From: an uncultured Reyranella sp.
GTDB taxonomy: Bacteria > Pseudomonadota > Alphaproteobacteria > Reyranellales > Reyranellaceae
Assembly: GCF_945957355.1 (NCBI RefSeq)
Contig: NZ_CAMFKM010000016.1
Location: 54,420-118,419, forward strand
Reading direction: 5' to 3'
DNA length: 64,000 bases
Within the stretch, counting starts at the first letter, position 1. Each line of letters begins with the position of its first letter. A program made the translations under genes and the position numbers. The notes beneath the pieces are model-generated. The model ran no database searches, was not told where the DNA came from, and worked only from the letters and a program-made list of their open reading frames with translations. Shown here piece by piece: positions 54,948-63,939 of this stretch.

Positions 54948-56076
54948 GCGGAGAGCCTTCGAGGTCCTTCTCCGTTCCGACGATCATCACGCGCACCGGA
55001 CCTTTTCCCGCCAGACCGGCGGGCAAGGAGACTTCGAAGCCCCCGACTCCATGGGGCGTCACCTTCTTGAGCCACGGCAGAAACTGATCGGCGTAGCAGC
55101 GCTGAACGGCGTGCCCGCCGACCCGGACTTCGATCGTTGCCAACTGGCTGGGATCATGAGCGAGGGCCCAACCCCTGAGGCTCCCGTCTCCCGTACGATA
55201 CACCTTGCCCCTGGCAAGCCTGGAACTGATGTCGGGGCCGCGACCGCGATGGTCCGTGAAATAGTCGAGGTTGGCCTTCACATGATTGTAGAGGCAGAGA
55301 TCGTCCTCGTTGAGCGCAAGAATTCGGGTGCGAGTCGCTTGGTCGATTGTGGGTCGAGGAGAACGGCCGGCGCCGTTGTCGTGGCGCATCCGAAGTTCCA
55401 CGCCAAGGTGCCGGGACAAGGCTCTGACCATGTCCGGCATGAACTCAAACAACCCGACAAAGCCCAGGTGGCGCAGGTCCAATCCGCTCAGCTGCCGGCA
55501 CTGAACATTGATTTGGTCGCGTGACTCATAGAACTCGGCAAACGAACCGGTGAATCTTTTCTGTCTGACGTGCATCCGATAATTGGACGCGACGCGCTCG
55601 ACGGGATCGCGCAGGAAAGTGACGACGGATGCCGGGTGAAAGGCTCCGATCCAGTGACGGATGGGATTCTGGCTGCTGACAAGAAAACGCTGAGCCCGAG
55701 GTGCCTCAGCCCGCAGCGCGGCGATCTTCTCCGGCGTTTGAAGATCGGACGCAAAGGCATCGATGATGTCGCCGGACACGGTGCCGGCGGTTGCCCTGCC
55801 GTCCCGAGCATCCACGGTGGCCCTCTGCGCGCCAATCAGCGTGGCCGTGTCGGCCCCATACTCGAAAATCTTGGTGGCCGTCGGCAGCGACGCTGACAGC
55901 ATGTGCCGCATCGATGTCCCGGCTGCCTTGGGGATGTGGACGAACACGACATCTTTGATTATCGGATAGAGTTCGGGTCGTGACCCCCCCGCCGCATGAC
56001 CGACCGCTGCCGAAGAAGCGCGTCTCGCCGGGGCTTTGGGGGTGAACCATCGGGCGGGCCAGAACCTGGGGCTCAT
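54937..56076 (-). CDS. Sulfotransferase with C-terminal beta-sandwich-like module
   Basis: 379 residues from ATG 56076 (a TTG two codons upstream is also in frame). The 5'-phosphosulfate-binding loop is VFVHIPKAAGTSMRHM (His47 to Ser55), and FLRDPVERVASNYRMH is the 3'-phosphate-binding segment. This places it in the sulfotransferase family that uses PAPS. Residues about 275-379 form a second region (KVYRTGDGSLRGWALAHDPSQLATIEVRVGG...) that reads as an all-beta appended domain. Base composition is lower in GC than its neighbours. It may sulfate a sugar of the local glycan. Confidence 0.85.
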   Translation of the reverse strand: MSPRFWPARWFTPKAPARRASSAAVGHAAGGSRPELYPIIKDVVFVHIPKAAGTSMRHMLSASLPTATKIFEYGADTATLIGAQRATVDARDGRATAGTVSGDIIDAFASDLQTPEKIAALRAEAPRAQRFLVSSQNPIRHWIGAFHPASVVTFLRDPVERVASNYRMHVRQKRFTGSFAEFYESRDQINVQCRQLSGLDLRHLGFVGLFEFMPDMVRALSRHLGVELRMRHDNGAGRSPRPTIDQATRTRILALNEDDLCLYNHVKANLDYFTDHRGRGPDISSRLARGKVYRTGDGSLRGWALAHDPSQLATIEVRVGGHAVQRCYADQFLPWLKKVTPHGVGGFEVSLPAGLAGKGPVRVMIVGTEKDLEGSPLSV

Positions 56077-56221
56077 CGTCAAAAAGGCTCGGCTCGCTGA
56101 AGGTGCATCAATCTGGCCGTTGGCTATTTATCTGGCCAATTGACTAACAATACGCAGGGGCAATTAGAATTGAAAAAGCGCCCCCTGTGCAAATCTCTCT
56201 GCATGACGGTCAAGGGAAGGC

Positions 56222-56296
<75 letters not shown>

Positions 56297-56458
56297 TGGC
56301 CCAAGGCGGGGGCTTTCATAGCCTCTCCCAAAGCCGTGCGTCCATACACAACGCCAGAGCCCGACGGCCTGATCGCCACACGGCCGGGCCGCGCCACATC
56401 TCCGATTGGGTGATTGTATAACCCCGAGGCATTCCGAAATAAGGGGCGCGTGTTGAAT

Positions 56459-56800
56459 ATGGGAGCCTGCCGGCTGGCGCTTGTTTTCCGACGAAGCGCT
56501 CGCTTCGTCCGGATGCTTTGCGTTCTGTCCCTTGCGCTTGCCAGCGTCCTCCACGTCGCGGGCGACGTTCGGGCAAACAGCATGGAACTGGGGCAGACGA
56601 CGATCTCGGCGGCTGCGGACGACCTTGGCACGGATGGCGGCTCGACCGCCGAGGCCTGTCATAGCTGTTCCGTTGCACCCTATTTCAACGCTGTATCTCC
56701 GATACACGTCGCGGCCGTTTCTGCCGGTGTACCCGAAGGACGCCTTGTCCGGGTGTCCGCTGTTTCGATGCGGGTAGCGGGGCCGCCCCCCAAGAACTGA
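56459..56800 (+). CDS. Small exported cysteine-motif protein heading the metal efflux operon
   Basis: 113 residues from ATG 56459 (GTG 56450 is also possible). A signal peptide/TM (VRMLCVLSLALASVLHVAG) is followed by a short mature part with the CHSC motif (EACHSCSVAPYFNA) and a proline-rich end, AGPPPKN. The two cysteines and a His could bind metal. I do not recognise a family with certainty. It is 75 bp upstream of the TolC-like gene on the same strand and may be a metal chaperone or sensor for the efflux system; that is inference from position. Confidence 0.65.
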   Translation: MGACRLALVFRRSARFVRMLCVLSLALASVLHVAGDVRANSMELGQTTISAAADDLGTDGGSTAEACHSCSVAPYFNAVSPIHVAAVSAGVPEGRLVRVSAVSMRVAGPPPKN

Positions 56801-56875
56801 TCTCGTTGCGTTTCGTACGTCGTTCCGGGAATCCGGACGCGACGCGCAGATAGCTGCATTTTCCGGGATCAGGTC

Positions 56876-58162
56876 ATGACATTCCGCGTCGTAGGAGCGC
56901 TGTGCGCAGCGCTGCTCCTTGTCACGCATGCGAACGGAGCCTCGTCGCAGACTCCGCCGCAACATCGTCCGTCGAACGGGGGACTCACGCTTCGCCAGGC
57001 CTTGCAGCAGGCCGTGAAGGGCAACCCTCGCCTGGACATCGCCGACCGCAACATCGGCATGTCGGAGGGCCGCCGCCAGCAGGCCGGCGCGCTGCCTAAT
57101 CCGACGATCGGCTTCGAGGTCGACAACTTCGCACCGGGCAATTCGGAGAGCGTCGGCGGGGCCGAGACGACGCTGATGCTGAGCCAACTCATCGAGCTCG
57201 GCGGCAAGCGCGACGCGCGCGTGTCCGCGGCTCTCGGCGATGCCGACGCCATGCGGTGGGAAAAGGAGGCGGCCCGTCTGGAGCTCCTGTCGGAAACGAC
57301 TCTCGCCTTCGTGGAAGCCCTCTCGGTCCAGCGGCGCATCCAGATCCTGGATCGGCAGGCCGCGACCCTGGAAAAGCTCGTGCCCCTGATGCAGCGCCGG
57401 GTCGAAGCCGGAGCCTCGTCGCCCTCGGACGTCACGCGGACCCAGACGGCGGTCGGTGCGACGAAGCTCGAACGGGAGCGGACGCGGCTGGCTTTTGCCG
57501 TGGCCCGCCGGGAGCTGAGCGGGCTGATGGGCCGCGATCTTCCCGATTTCACGTCGGTTTCCGGCGACTTCGGCCGGCTGGTTCGTCCGGCGCCCTTCGA
57601 GGCGCTGATCAAGGCGATCGACGACAATCCCCAGCTCATGCGCTGGACGGCCGTCCGCGCCCAGCGCGACGGCGAACTGCTGGTCTCACGCCTGAAACCC
57701 ATTCCCGACGTCACGGCCAGCGTCGGCTGGCGCTATTACTCGGACACCCAGCAGAGCGCCGTCAGGCTGGGCGTTTCGATGCCGTTTCCCGTCCTCGACA
57801 GGAACCGTGGCGGCATACAGGAAGCGCAGGAGAACTCGCGAAAGGCCCATTCCGAGCGGGCCTCCAACCGGCTCGCCCTGATCACCGTCGTGGCCAAGGC
57901 CCACGACACCGCGAACAACCAGCTCCAGCAGCTCGATCTCATCCGCAAGACGATCCTGCCGGCGGCGCGCCAGACCTACGCGACGATCGAGGCCGGGTAC
58001 GGGCAGGGCCGCTTCACGGTGCTGGAAATCCTGGATGCCTATCAGGCCGTCGCCGACGCGGAACTGAAGGAGCACGAGGCGCTGACGAGCTTCCATTCCG
58101 CCGTTGCCACCATCGAGGGCCTCACCGCGAGCCCTGTGACCGTTACGAGGACGCGACAATGA
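56876..58162 (+). CDS. czcC: TolC-family outer-membrane channel of heavy-metal RND efflux (CzcC-like)
   Basis: 428 residues. Signal peptide (VVGALCAALLLVTHANGASSQ) followed by the duplicated outer-membrane-efflux pattern: LTLRQALQQAVKGNPRLDIADRN, then two long coiled-coil regions and LPNPTIGFEVDN / MPFPVLDRNRGG hallmark segments. It forms the outer tunnel for the pump. The next gene's ATG overlaps its stop by four bases (ATGA). Confidence 0.92.
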   Translation: MTFRVVGALCAALLLVTHANGASSQTPPQHRPSNGGLTLRQALQQAVKGNPRLDIADRNIGMSEGRRQQAGALPNPTIGFEVDNFAPGNSESVGGAETTLMLSQLIELGGKRDARVSAALGDADAMRWEKEAARLELLSETTLAFVEALSVQRRIQILDRQAATLEKLVPLMQRRVEAGASSPSDVTRTQTAVGATKLERERTRLAFAVARRELSGLMGRDLPDFTSVSGDFGRLVRPAPFEALIKAIDDNPQLMRWTAVRAQRDGELLVSRLKPIPDVTASVGWRYYSDTQQSAVRLGVSMPFPVLDRNRGGIQEAQENSRKAHSERASNRLALITVVAKAHDTANNQLQQLDLIRKTILPAARQTYATIEAGYGQGRFTVLEILDAYQAVADAELKEHEALTSFHSAVATIEGLTASPVTVTRTRQ

Positions 58163-59136
58163 AATCCGTAAGGAAGGCACTCGGCCATCTGACGGTCGCC
58201 ATCGTCTGTGCCGGCATCCTGGCCACAGCCGGCTTCTACGTCTTCGATTCGCGGTTTGCCAACCAGTCCAAGCCCGCTTCGACCAAGGGCGGCCATGGCG
58301 AGAAGGAGGAGCATGGGCATGACGAGGGCGTGAAGCTCACGGATGCGCAGATCGCGGCGGCGGGCATCGAGCTCCTCACCGCCGGTCCCCGTGAGCTTCG
58401 CGACACGCTGCAATTGAACGGCACCGTGCAGCCCAATCAGGAGACCCTGGTCAAGGTGACGCCGCGCTTTCCCGGCGTCATCCGCAGTATGCGCAAGCGG
58501 CTGGGCGACAAGGTGAAGAAGGACGAGGTACTGGCGACCGTCGAGAGCAACCAGAGCCTGACGGTCTACGAACTCAAGGCGCCGATCGACGGCACGGTGA
58601 TCGACCGTGACGGCACGCTGGGCGAGTTCGCCTCGGAAGCGAAGCCGGTCTTCACCATCGCAGATCTCTCCACCATGTGGGTCGACTTCGCGGTGTTTCG
58701 GAAGGATTTCTCGAAGGTTCGCCTCGGCGACGCCGTGTCGATCGATGTGGGCGACGGTGGTGCACCCATCGAGGCGAAGCTCGACTATCTCTCGCCCATC
58801 GGCGCCAGCGACACCCAGTCGGCGATCGCGCGGGCCACCGTGGCGAACGGCGGGCGGCTGCGCCCCGGCCTGTTCGTGGACGGCAAGGTCGTCCTGTCGG
58901 CGCGGCCGGTCGATGTCGCCGTCAGCACCGGCGCCCTGCAGACGCTCGAGGGGAAGAACGTCGTCTTCGTGCGAAGCGGCGACACCTTCTCGGCGCGGGA
59001 AGTGGAACTCGGCAACCGGGACACCGACTGGGTCGAGGTCCTGTTCGGCCTGGTCGATGGCGACGTCTATGCGGCCAGGAACAGCTTCGTGATCAAGGCG
59101 GAGATCGGCAAGGCCGGCGCCGCCCACGAGCACTGA
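58159..59136 (+). CDS. czcB: RND efflux periplasmic adaptor (CzcB-like)
   Basis: 325 residues. N-terminal anchor (VAIVCAGILATAGFYVF) and a His-rich linker (GGHGEKEEHGHDEG, five His) that could pick up metal. Then a lipoyl/hairpin/beta-barrel adaptor: RFPGVIRSMRKRLGDKVKKDEVLATVES, YELKAPIDGTVIDRDGTLGEF and GGRLRPGLFVDGKVVL. It links the TolC channel to the RND pump. It is coupled to czcC and is 14 bp before czcA. Confidence 0.92.
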   Translation: MKSVRKALGHLTVAIVCAGILATAGFYVFDSRFANQSKPASTKGGHGEKEEHGHDEGVKLTDAQIAAAGIELLTAGPRELRDTLQLNGTVQPNQETLVKVTPRFPGVIRSMRKRLGDKVKKDEVLATVESNQSLTVYELKAPIDGTVIDRDGTLGEFASEAKPVFTIADLSTMWVDFAVFRKDFSKVRLGDAVSIDVGDGGAPIEAKLDYLSPIGASDTQSAIARATVANGGRLRPGLFVDGKVVLSARPVDVAVSTGALQTLEGKNVVFVRSGDTFSAREVELGNRDTDWVEVLFGLVDGDVYAARNSFVIKAEIGKAGAAHEH

Positions 59137-59149
59137 GGCGAGAGCGCAG

Positions 59150-62100
59150 ATGATCAACAAGATACTGGCCTTTTCCATCCAGAATCGCTGGCTCGTCGTC
59201 ATTGCGGCCATCGCGGTCGGTGCGCTCGGCGCGTGGAACTTCACGCGCCTGCCGATCGATGCGGTGCCCGACATCACCAACGTCCAGGTGCAGGTCAACA
59301 CGGTGGCGCCCGGCTACTCGCCGCTCGAGGTCGAGCAGCGCATCACCTTCCCGCTGGAAACGGCGATGGGAGGCCTGCCGAAACTCGAATATACGCGCTC
59401 GCTGTCGCGCTACGGGTTCAGCCAGGTGACCGTCGTGTTCAAGGACGGCACGGACATCTACTTCGCCCGCCAGCTCGTGAACGAGCGCATCCAGCAGGCG
59501 AAGGAGCAGCTGCCGCCCGGCACCGAGACCGCGATGGGACCGGTCTCGACGGGGCTCGGCGAGATCTACATGTATGCGGTCGAGGCCAGGCCCGGGGCGA
59601 AGAAGCCCGACGGCGAGCCCTATTCGGCCACCGACCTGCGCACCATCCAGGACTGGATCATCAAGCCGCAGCTCCGGACGGTGCCCGGCATCGTCGAGGT
59701 CAACACGATCGGCGGCTACGAGAAGCAGTTCCATGTCCTGCCTGATCCCGCGAGGCTGATGGCCTTTCGCCTCACGTTCCGCGACGTCATGCAGGCGCTG
59801 GCGACGCACAATGCCAATGTCGGCGCGGGATACATCGAGCGCAACGGCGAGCAGTATCTGGTCCGCACGCCGGGACAGGTGAACACGCTGCCGGAAATCC
59901 GCGACATCGTCATCGGAACCCGCGGCGGCGTGCCGATCCGGATCTCGGATGTGGCGGAGGTCAAGGAAGGGACCGACCTGCGCACCGGCGCGGCCACGCT
60001 CGACGGCAAGGAGACGGTAATCGGCACCACGATGCTGCTGATCGGCGAGAACAGCCGGACGGCCGCGCAGCGCGTGGGAGCCAGACTAGACGAGATCGCG
60101 CGCTCGCTGCCCGACGGCGTCGTGGCGCGGGCGATCTACGATCGCACCAAGCTCGTCGAAGCCACGGTTTGGACGGTCGAGAAGAACCTTCTCGAAGGCG
60201 CGCTGCTGGTCGTCGTCGTGCTGTTCCTGATCCTGGGCAACTTCCGGGCGGCCTTCGTCACAGCCTGCGTCATTCCGCTGTCCATGCTCTTCACCATCAC
60301 CGGCATGGTCGAGAACCACATCAGTGCCAATCTCATGAGCCTCGGCGCCATCGACTTCGGCATCATCGTCGACGGCGCGGTGATCGTCGTCGAGAACTGC
60401 CTGCGCCTGCTGGCCGAGGAGCAGCACAAACGCGGCCGGCTGCTGACCCGCAACGAGCGCTTCGCGACGATCCTCGCCGGCGCCCAGGAGGTGATCAAGC
60501 CGAGCCTGTTCGGCACCGTGATCATCGGCGTCGTCTACCTGCCGATCCTCACGCTGACCGGCGTGGAAGGGAAAATGTTCACCCCGATGGCGCTCACCGT
60601 GCTCATGGCGCTGCTGGGCGCGGCCATCCTCTCGATGACGCTGGTACCGGCCGCGGTGGCGCTGCTGGTCACCGGCAAGGTCTCCGAGAAGGAGAACTTC
60701 TTCATGCGCGGCGCGCTGCGCCTCTATGCGCCGGCGCTCGAAGGCGCGATCCGGCTGCGCTACGTGGTGGTCACGATGGCCTTCATGCTGGTCGGCGTCG
60801 CGGGCGTGGCGGCGTCGCGCATGGGCGGCGAGTTCATTCCCTCGCTCGACGAGGGCGACATCGCGATGCATGCGATGCGCATCCCCGGGACCAGCCTGAC
60901 CCAGTCCGTGCAGATGCAGGAGGCGCTGGAGAAGGCGATCCTGGAGTTTCCGGAGGTCAAGGAGGTCGCGGCCAAGATCGGTACGGCCGAGGTCGCGACC
61001 GATCCGATGCCGCCCAATGTCGCCGACAATTTCATCCTGCTGAAGCCGCGTTCCGAATGGCCGGATCCGAACCGGTCGAAGGCCGATCTGGTTGCCGCGA
61101 TCGAGAGGCGCGTCGAGCAGGTCCCGGGCAACAACTACGAGTTCACGCAGCCCATCCAGATGCGCTTCAACGAGCTGATCTCCGGCGTGCGCAGCGATCT
61201 CGGCATCAAGATCTTCGGCGACGATCTCGACACGCTTCTGTCGATTGCCAACAAGGTACAGGCAGTCGTGCAGGTCGTGCCCGGTGCGGCCGACGTGAAG
61301 ACGGAGCAGGTGAGCGGCCTGCCGATGCTCACGGTGAAACCCAACCGCGCCGCCCTCGCGCGCTATGGCATCACGCTGGCGGAGTTGCAGGAAGTCGTGG
61401 AAATCGCGGTCGGCGGCCGTGAGGCCGGGCTGATCTTCGAAGGCGACCGCCGCTTCGACATCGTGATTCGGCTGCCCGAGAGGATGCGTGTCGACGTCGA
61501 TGCGTTGTCTTCCCTGCCGATTCCCGTTCCGGCCCAGGTCGCCGGCAAGGAGAACGGCCGGGCGATCGTGCAGACCGGTCTCGGTGCGGCCGCCCCCTAT
61601 GTGCCGCTCTCGGCCGTGGCCTCGATCGATATCGCGCCGGGTCCCAACCAGATCAGCCGCGAGAACGGCAAGCGTCGCATCGTCGTCTCGGCCAATGTGC
61701 GTGACGGGGATCTCGGCTCCTTCGTCGGCAAAGTGCAGAAGCGCGTCGGCGAGCAGGTGAAGCTGCCGTCAGGCTACTGGATCGGCTGGGGCGGCCAGTT
61801 CGAGCAGCTTGTCGGAGCATCGCAGCGACTGGCCATCGTCGTGCCCGTGGCGCTGCTGCTGATCTTCGTCCTGCTGTGCATGAGCCTGGGATCGGTCGGC
61901 GACGCGCTGCTGGTCTTCAGCGGCGTACCGCTTGCCCTGACCGGCGGCGTGGCCGCCCTGGTCCTGCGGGACATTCCGCTCTCGATCAGCGCCGGCATCG
62001 GCTTCATCGCCCTGTCCGGCGTGGCCGTGCTGAACGGGCTGGTGATCATCTCGTTCATCCAGGGGCTGCGCAGCCAGGGCCGTTCCGTGGCGCAAGCCGT

Positions 62101-62335
62101 GCGCGAGGGTGCTCTGAAGCGGCTGCGTCCAGTGCTGATGACCGCGCTCGTCGCATCGCTCGGCTTCGTGCCGATGGCGATCGCGACCGGTGCGGGCGCC
62201 GAAGTGCAGCGGCCGCTGGCCACTGTCGTCATCGGCGGGATCATCTCGTCGACCATCCTGACGCTGGTCGTCCTGCCGGCGCTCTACGCCCTATTCCATC
62301 GTGACAAACCTGTTCGACCAGAGGAGATCGCATGA
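59150..62335 (+). CDS. czcA: Heavy-metal RND efflux pump CzcA (HME type)
   Basis: 1061 residues. The charged triad that defines the HME-RND family falls at exactly the classic CzcA positions: Asp402, Asp408 and Glu415 in DFGIIVDGAVIVVEN. Large periplasmic loops and two sets of six helices follow the RND plan. Typical substrates are Co2+, Zn2+ and Cd2+; Cu/Ag pumps (CusA) have a different methionine triad, so divalent metal is more likely. It overlaps the small downstream gene by ATGA. Confidence 0.94.
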   Translation: MINKILAFSIQNRWLVVIAAIAVGALGAWNFTRLPIDAVPDITNVQVQVNTVAPGYSPLEVEQRITFPLETAMGGLPKLEYTRSLSRYGFSQVTVVFKDGTDIYFARQLVNERIQQAKEQLPPGTETAMGPVSTGLGEIYMYAVEARPGAKKPDGEPYSATDLRTIQDWIIKPQLRTVPGIVEVNTIGGYEKQFHVLPDPARLMAFRLTFRDVMQALATHNANVGAGYIERNGEQYLVRTPGQVNTLPEIRDIVIGTRGGVPIRISDVAEVKEGTDLRTGAATLDGKETVIGTTMLLIGENSRTAAQRVGARLDEIARSLPDGVVARAIYDRTKLVEATVWTVEKNLLEGALLVVVVLFLILGNFRAAFVTACVIPLSMLFTITGMVENHISANLMSLGAIDFGIIVDGAVIVVENCLRLLAEEQHKRGRLLTRNERFATILAGAQEVIKPSLFGTVIIGVVYLPILTLTGVEGKMFTPMALTVLMALLGAAILSMTLVPAAVALLVTGKVSEKENFFMRGALRLYAPALEGAIRLRYVVVTMAFMLVGVAGVAASRMGGEFIPSLDEGDIAMHAMRIPGTSLTQSVQMQEALEKAILEFPEVKEVAAKIGTAEVATDPMPPNVADNFILLKPRSEWPDPNRSKADLVAAIERRVEQVPGNNYEFTQPIQMRFNELISGVRSDLGIKIFGDDLDTLLSIANKVQAVVQVVPGAADVKTEQVSGLPMLTVKPNRAALARYGITLAELQEVVEIAVGGREAGLIFEGDRRFDIVIRLPERMRVDVDALSSLPIPVPAQVAGKENGRAIVQTGLGAAAPYVPLSAVASIDIAPGPNQISRENGKRRIVVSANVRDGDLGSFVGKVQKRVGEQVKLPSGYWIGWGGQFEQLVGASQRLAIVVPVALLLIFVLLCMSLGSVGDALLVFSGVPLALTGGVAALVLRDIPLSISAGIGFIALSGVAVLNGLVIISFIQGLRSQGRSVAQAVREGALKRLRPVLMTALVASLGFVPMAIATGAGAEVQRPLATVVIGGIISSTILTLVVLPALYALFHRDKPVRPEEIA

Positions 62336-62703
62336 AGAAGTTCCTGATCGCCGCAGCGCTGATGCTGTGGGCCGGCATGGCCGTGGCGCAGCACAGCCAC
62401 GGAAGCACCAAGGGTCCCAACGGCGGGGCAGTGCAGGACGTGGCGGGCGTGCATGTCGAGCTGGTCCTCGCTGGCAACGCGGTGACCATCAACATCCTCG
62501 ACGAGAACAACAAGCCGGCCTCCGCCACGGGCTTCAGCGGCTCGGTGCTGATCGTCGCGGGCGGCAGCCGGGAGACCGTGCAACTGGCGCCAGCTGGCGA
62601 CACCGCGCTGAAGGGCGAGGGGAGGGCCGCTATTCCCGCCGGCGCCCAGGTGACGCTGGTCCTGAAGAACCCGGCCGGCAAGTCGGGCCAGGTCAAGTTC
62701 TAG
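62332..62703 (+). CDS. Small exported protein coupled to CzcA
   Basis: 123 residues. Signal peptide (FLIAAALMLWAGMAVA) then HSHGSTKGPNGGAVQDVAGVHVELVLAGNAVTINILDENNKPASATGF with a beta-sandwich-like rhythm. The N-terminal HSHG could bind a metal. It overlaps the czcA stop by four bases, so it is made with the pump. Similar small proteins are known downstream of metal RND operons, but their role is not established. Confidence 0.75.
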   Translation: MKKFLIAAALMLWAGMAVAQHSHGSTKGPNGGAVQDVAGVHVELVLAGNAVTINILDENNKPASATGFSGSVLIVAGGSRETVQLAPAGDTALKGEGRAAIPAGAQVTLVLKNPAGKSGQVKF

Positions 62704-62722
62704 CGATAGCGCAAGACCCGCT

Positions 62723-63484
62723 TCACCTGGGACGCTGGCGCGCCCATTCGTAGGCCGCGACGGCGGCGGCGTTGGACACATTGAGCGCGGAGAGGGCGTC
62801 GCTGGTGGGAATTGTCACCAGCCGGTCGCATTTCTCGGCGGTCAGCCGGCGCAGGCCTTCGCCCTCGGCGCCCAGTACGATGCAGGTCCGGCCCTTCAGG
62901 TCGAGGTCGCCCAGCCGGGCGTCGCCGCTTTCGGCCAGCCCGTAGGTCCAGAAGCCCGCTTCCTTGAGCAGGTCGAGCGTGCGGGCCAGATTCACGGCCC
63001 GCACCAGCGGCACGACCTCGAGCGCACCGGAGGCGGCCTTGGCCAAGGTCCCGGTGTCGGAGGGGGTGTGACGGTTGGTCACGATAACGCCGGCGGCCCC
63101 GAAGGCGGCGGCCGAGCGCAGGATCGCGCCGACATTGTGGGGGTCGCTCACCTGGTCGAGCACCAGGACGAGGGCATTGTCCCCGCAACGAGCGAGAACA
63201 TCTTCCAGGCCAGGCTCCTCCAGCGGCGCCACGAGGGCTGCGATACCCTGATGCACGGCTCCGGTGGGCAGGCGCTGGTTCAAGTCTTCGCGCGAGACGA
63301 TGGCCTTGTCGGTCTTGCCAATCTCGGCGGCATGGCGCTCAGCCATTTCCCGTGTGGCGAAGAGCCGCTCGATGCGGCGGTCGGGATTGGCGAGGGCCGC
63401 GAGCACTGCGTGGCGGCCAAACAGCCAGACGGATTGGTGGCCGCCGCGGGACTGGCGATGAGGACGATTGGGGCGGGGAGACAT
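62723..63484 (-). CDS. rlmB: 23S rRNA (guanosine(2251)-2'-O)-methyltransferase RlmB (SpoU/TrmH family)
   Basis: 253 residues from ATG 63484; the frame remains open further upstream but the conserved part starts there. The substrate-binding N-terminal domain begins QSVWLFGRHAVLAALANP. SPOUT motifs are LVLDQVSDPHNVGAILRSAAAFG, CIVLGAEGEGL and IPTSDALSALNVSNAAAVAAYEW. It converges with the metal efflux operon, 19 bp apart. Confidence 0.92.
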   Translation of the reverse strand: MSPRPNRPHRQSRGGHQSVWLFGRHAVLAALANPDRRIERLFATREMAERHAAEIGKTDKAIVSREDLNQRLPTGAVHQGIAALVAPLEEPGLEDVLARCGDNALVLVLDQVSDPHNVGAILRSAAAFGAAGVIVTNRHTPSDTGTLAKAASGALEVVPLVRAVNLARTLDLLKEAGFWTYGLAESGDARLGDLDLKGRTCIVLGAEGEGLRRLTAEKCDRLVTIPTSDALSALNVSNAAAVAAYEWARQRPR

Positions 63485-63614
63485 GGCGAGCCTTGTATGG
63501 CGTGCCGCGCGGGCGGGCAAATCGGGGGTCGGGAGTGGGCGGGGAGCGGCAAAGGCCATCATGGCTGTACGAGCGTCTTCCGAGGCTGCAATTACCCTAC
63601 CCGTAAGGAAGTGC

Positions 63615-63643
63615 TTGCCACTCACCGGAACCCACTGTATCTC
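63615..63643 (+). promoter_or_regulatory. Possible sigma70-type promoter for tRNA-Tyr/tRNA-Gly/tuf
   Basis: TTGCCA and TATCTC are spaced by 17 bases, about 40 bp before tRNA-Tyr. This is the expected place for the promoter of the tRNA-tuf transcript. Each hexamer departs from consensus by one to two bases. Confidence 0.4.
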
Positions 63644-63683
63644 CGCGCCCCTACAGGCTTTTTCCGTTTATGCCGGTTGGGAC

Positions 63684-63770
63684 GGAGGGGTGGCCGAGCG
63701 GTCAATGGCAGCAGACTGTAAATCTGCCGACTTCGCGTCTACGAAGGTTCGAATCCTTCCCCCTCCACCA
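63684..63770 (+). tRNA. tRNA-Tyr (anticodon GTA)
   Basis: 87 bases with encoded CCA (63768-63770). Acceptor stem GGAGGGG/CCCCTCC, anticodon loop with CTGTAAA (GTA), a long class II variable arm (CGACTTCGCGTCTACG), and T-arm AAGGTTCGAATCCTT. It begins the classic tRNA-tRNA-tuf block. Confidence 0.95.
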
Positions 63771-63807
63771 TCGGACCATCGTGCGGGATGGGCTCTGTTC
63801 GGGCGTC

Positions 63808-63881
63808 GCGGGTGTAGCTCAATGGTAGAGCAGAAGCCTTCCAAGCTTACGACGAGGGTTCGATTCCCTTCACCCGCTCCA
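63808..63881 (+). tRNA. tRNA-Gly (anticodon TCC)
   Basis: 74 bases with encoded CCA (63879-63881). Acceptor stem GCGGGTG/CACCCGC, anticodon loop CTTCCAA (TCC), T-arm GAGGGTTCGATTCCCTT. It lies 37 bases after tRNA-Tyr. Confidence 0.95.
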
Positions 63882-63939
63882 GGTTTGGCTAAGTCGGCCA
63901 GTTAGTTCGGTCTGTGTCTGAAACGAGGGTCGTGACACC

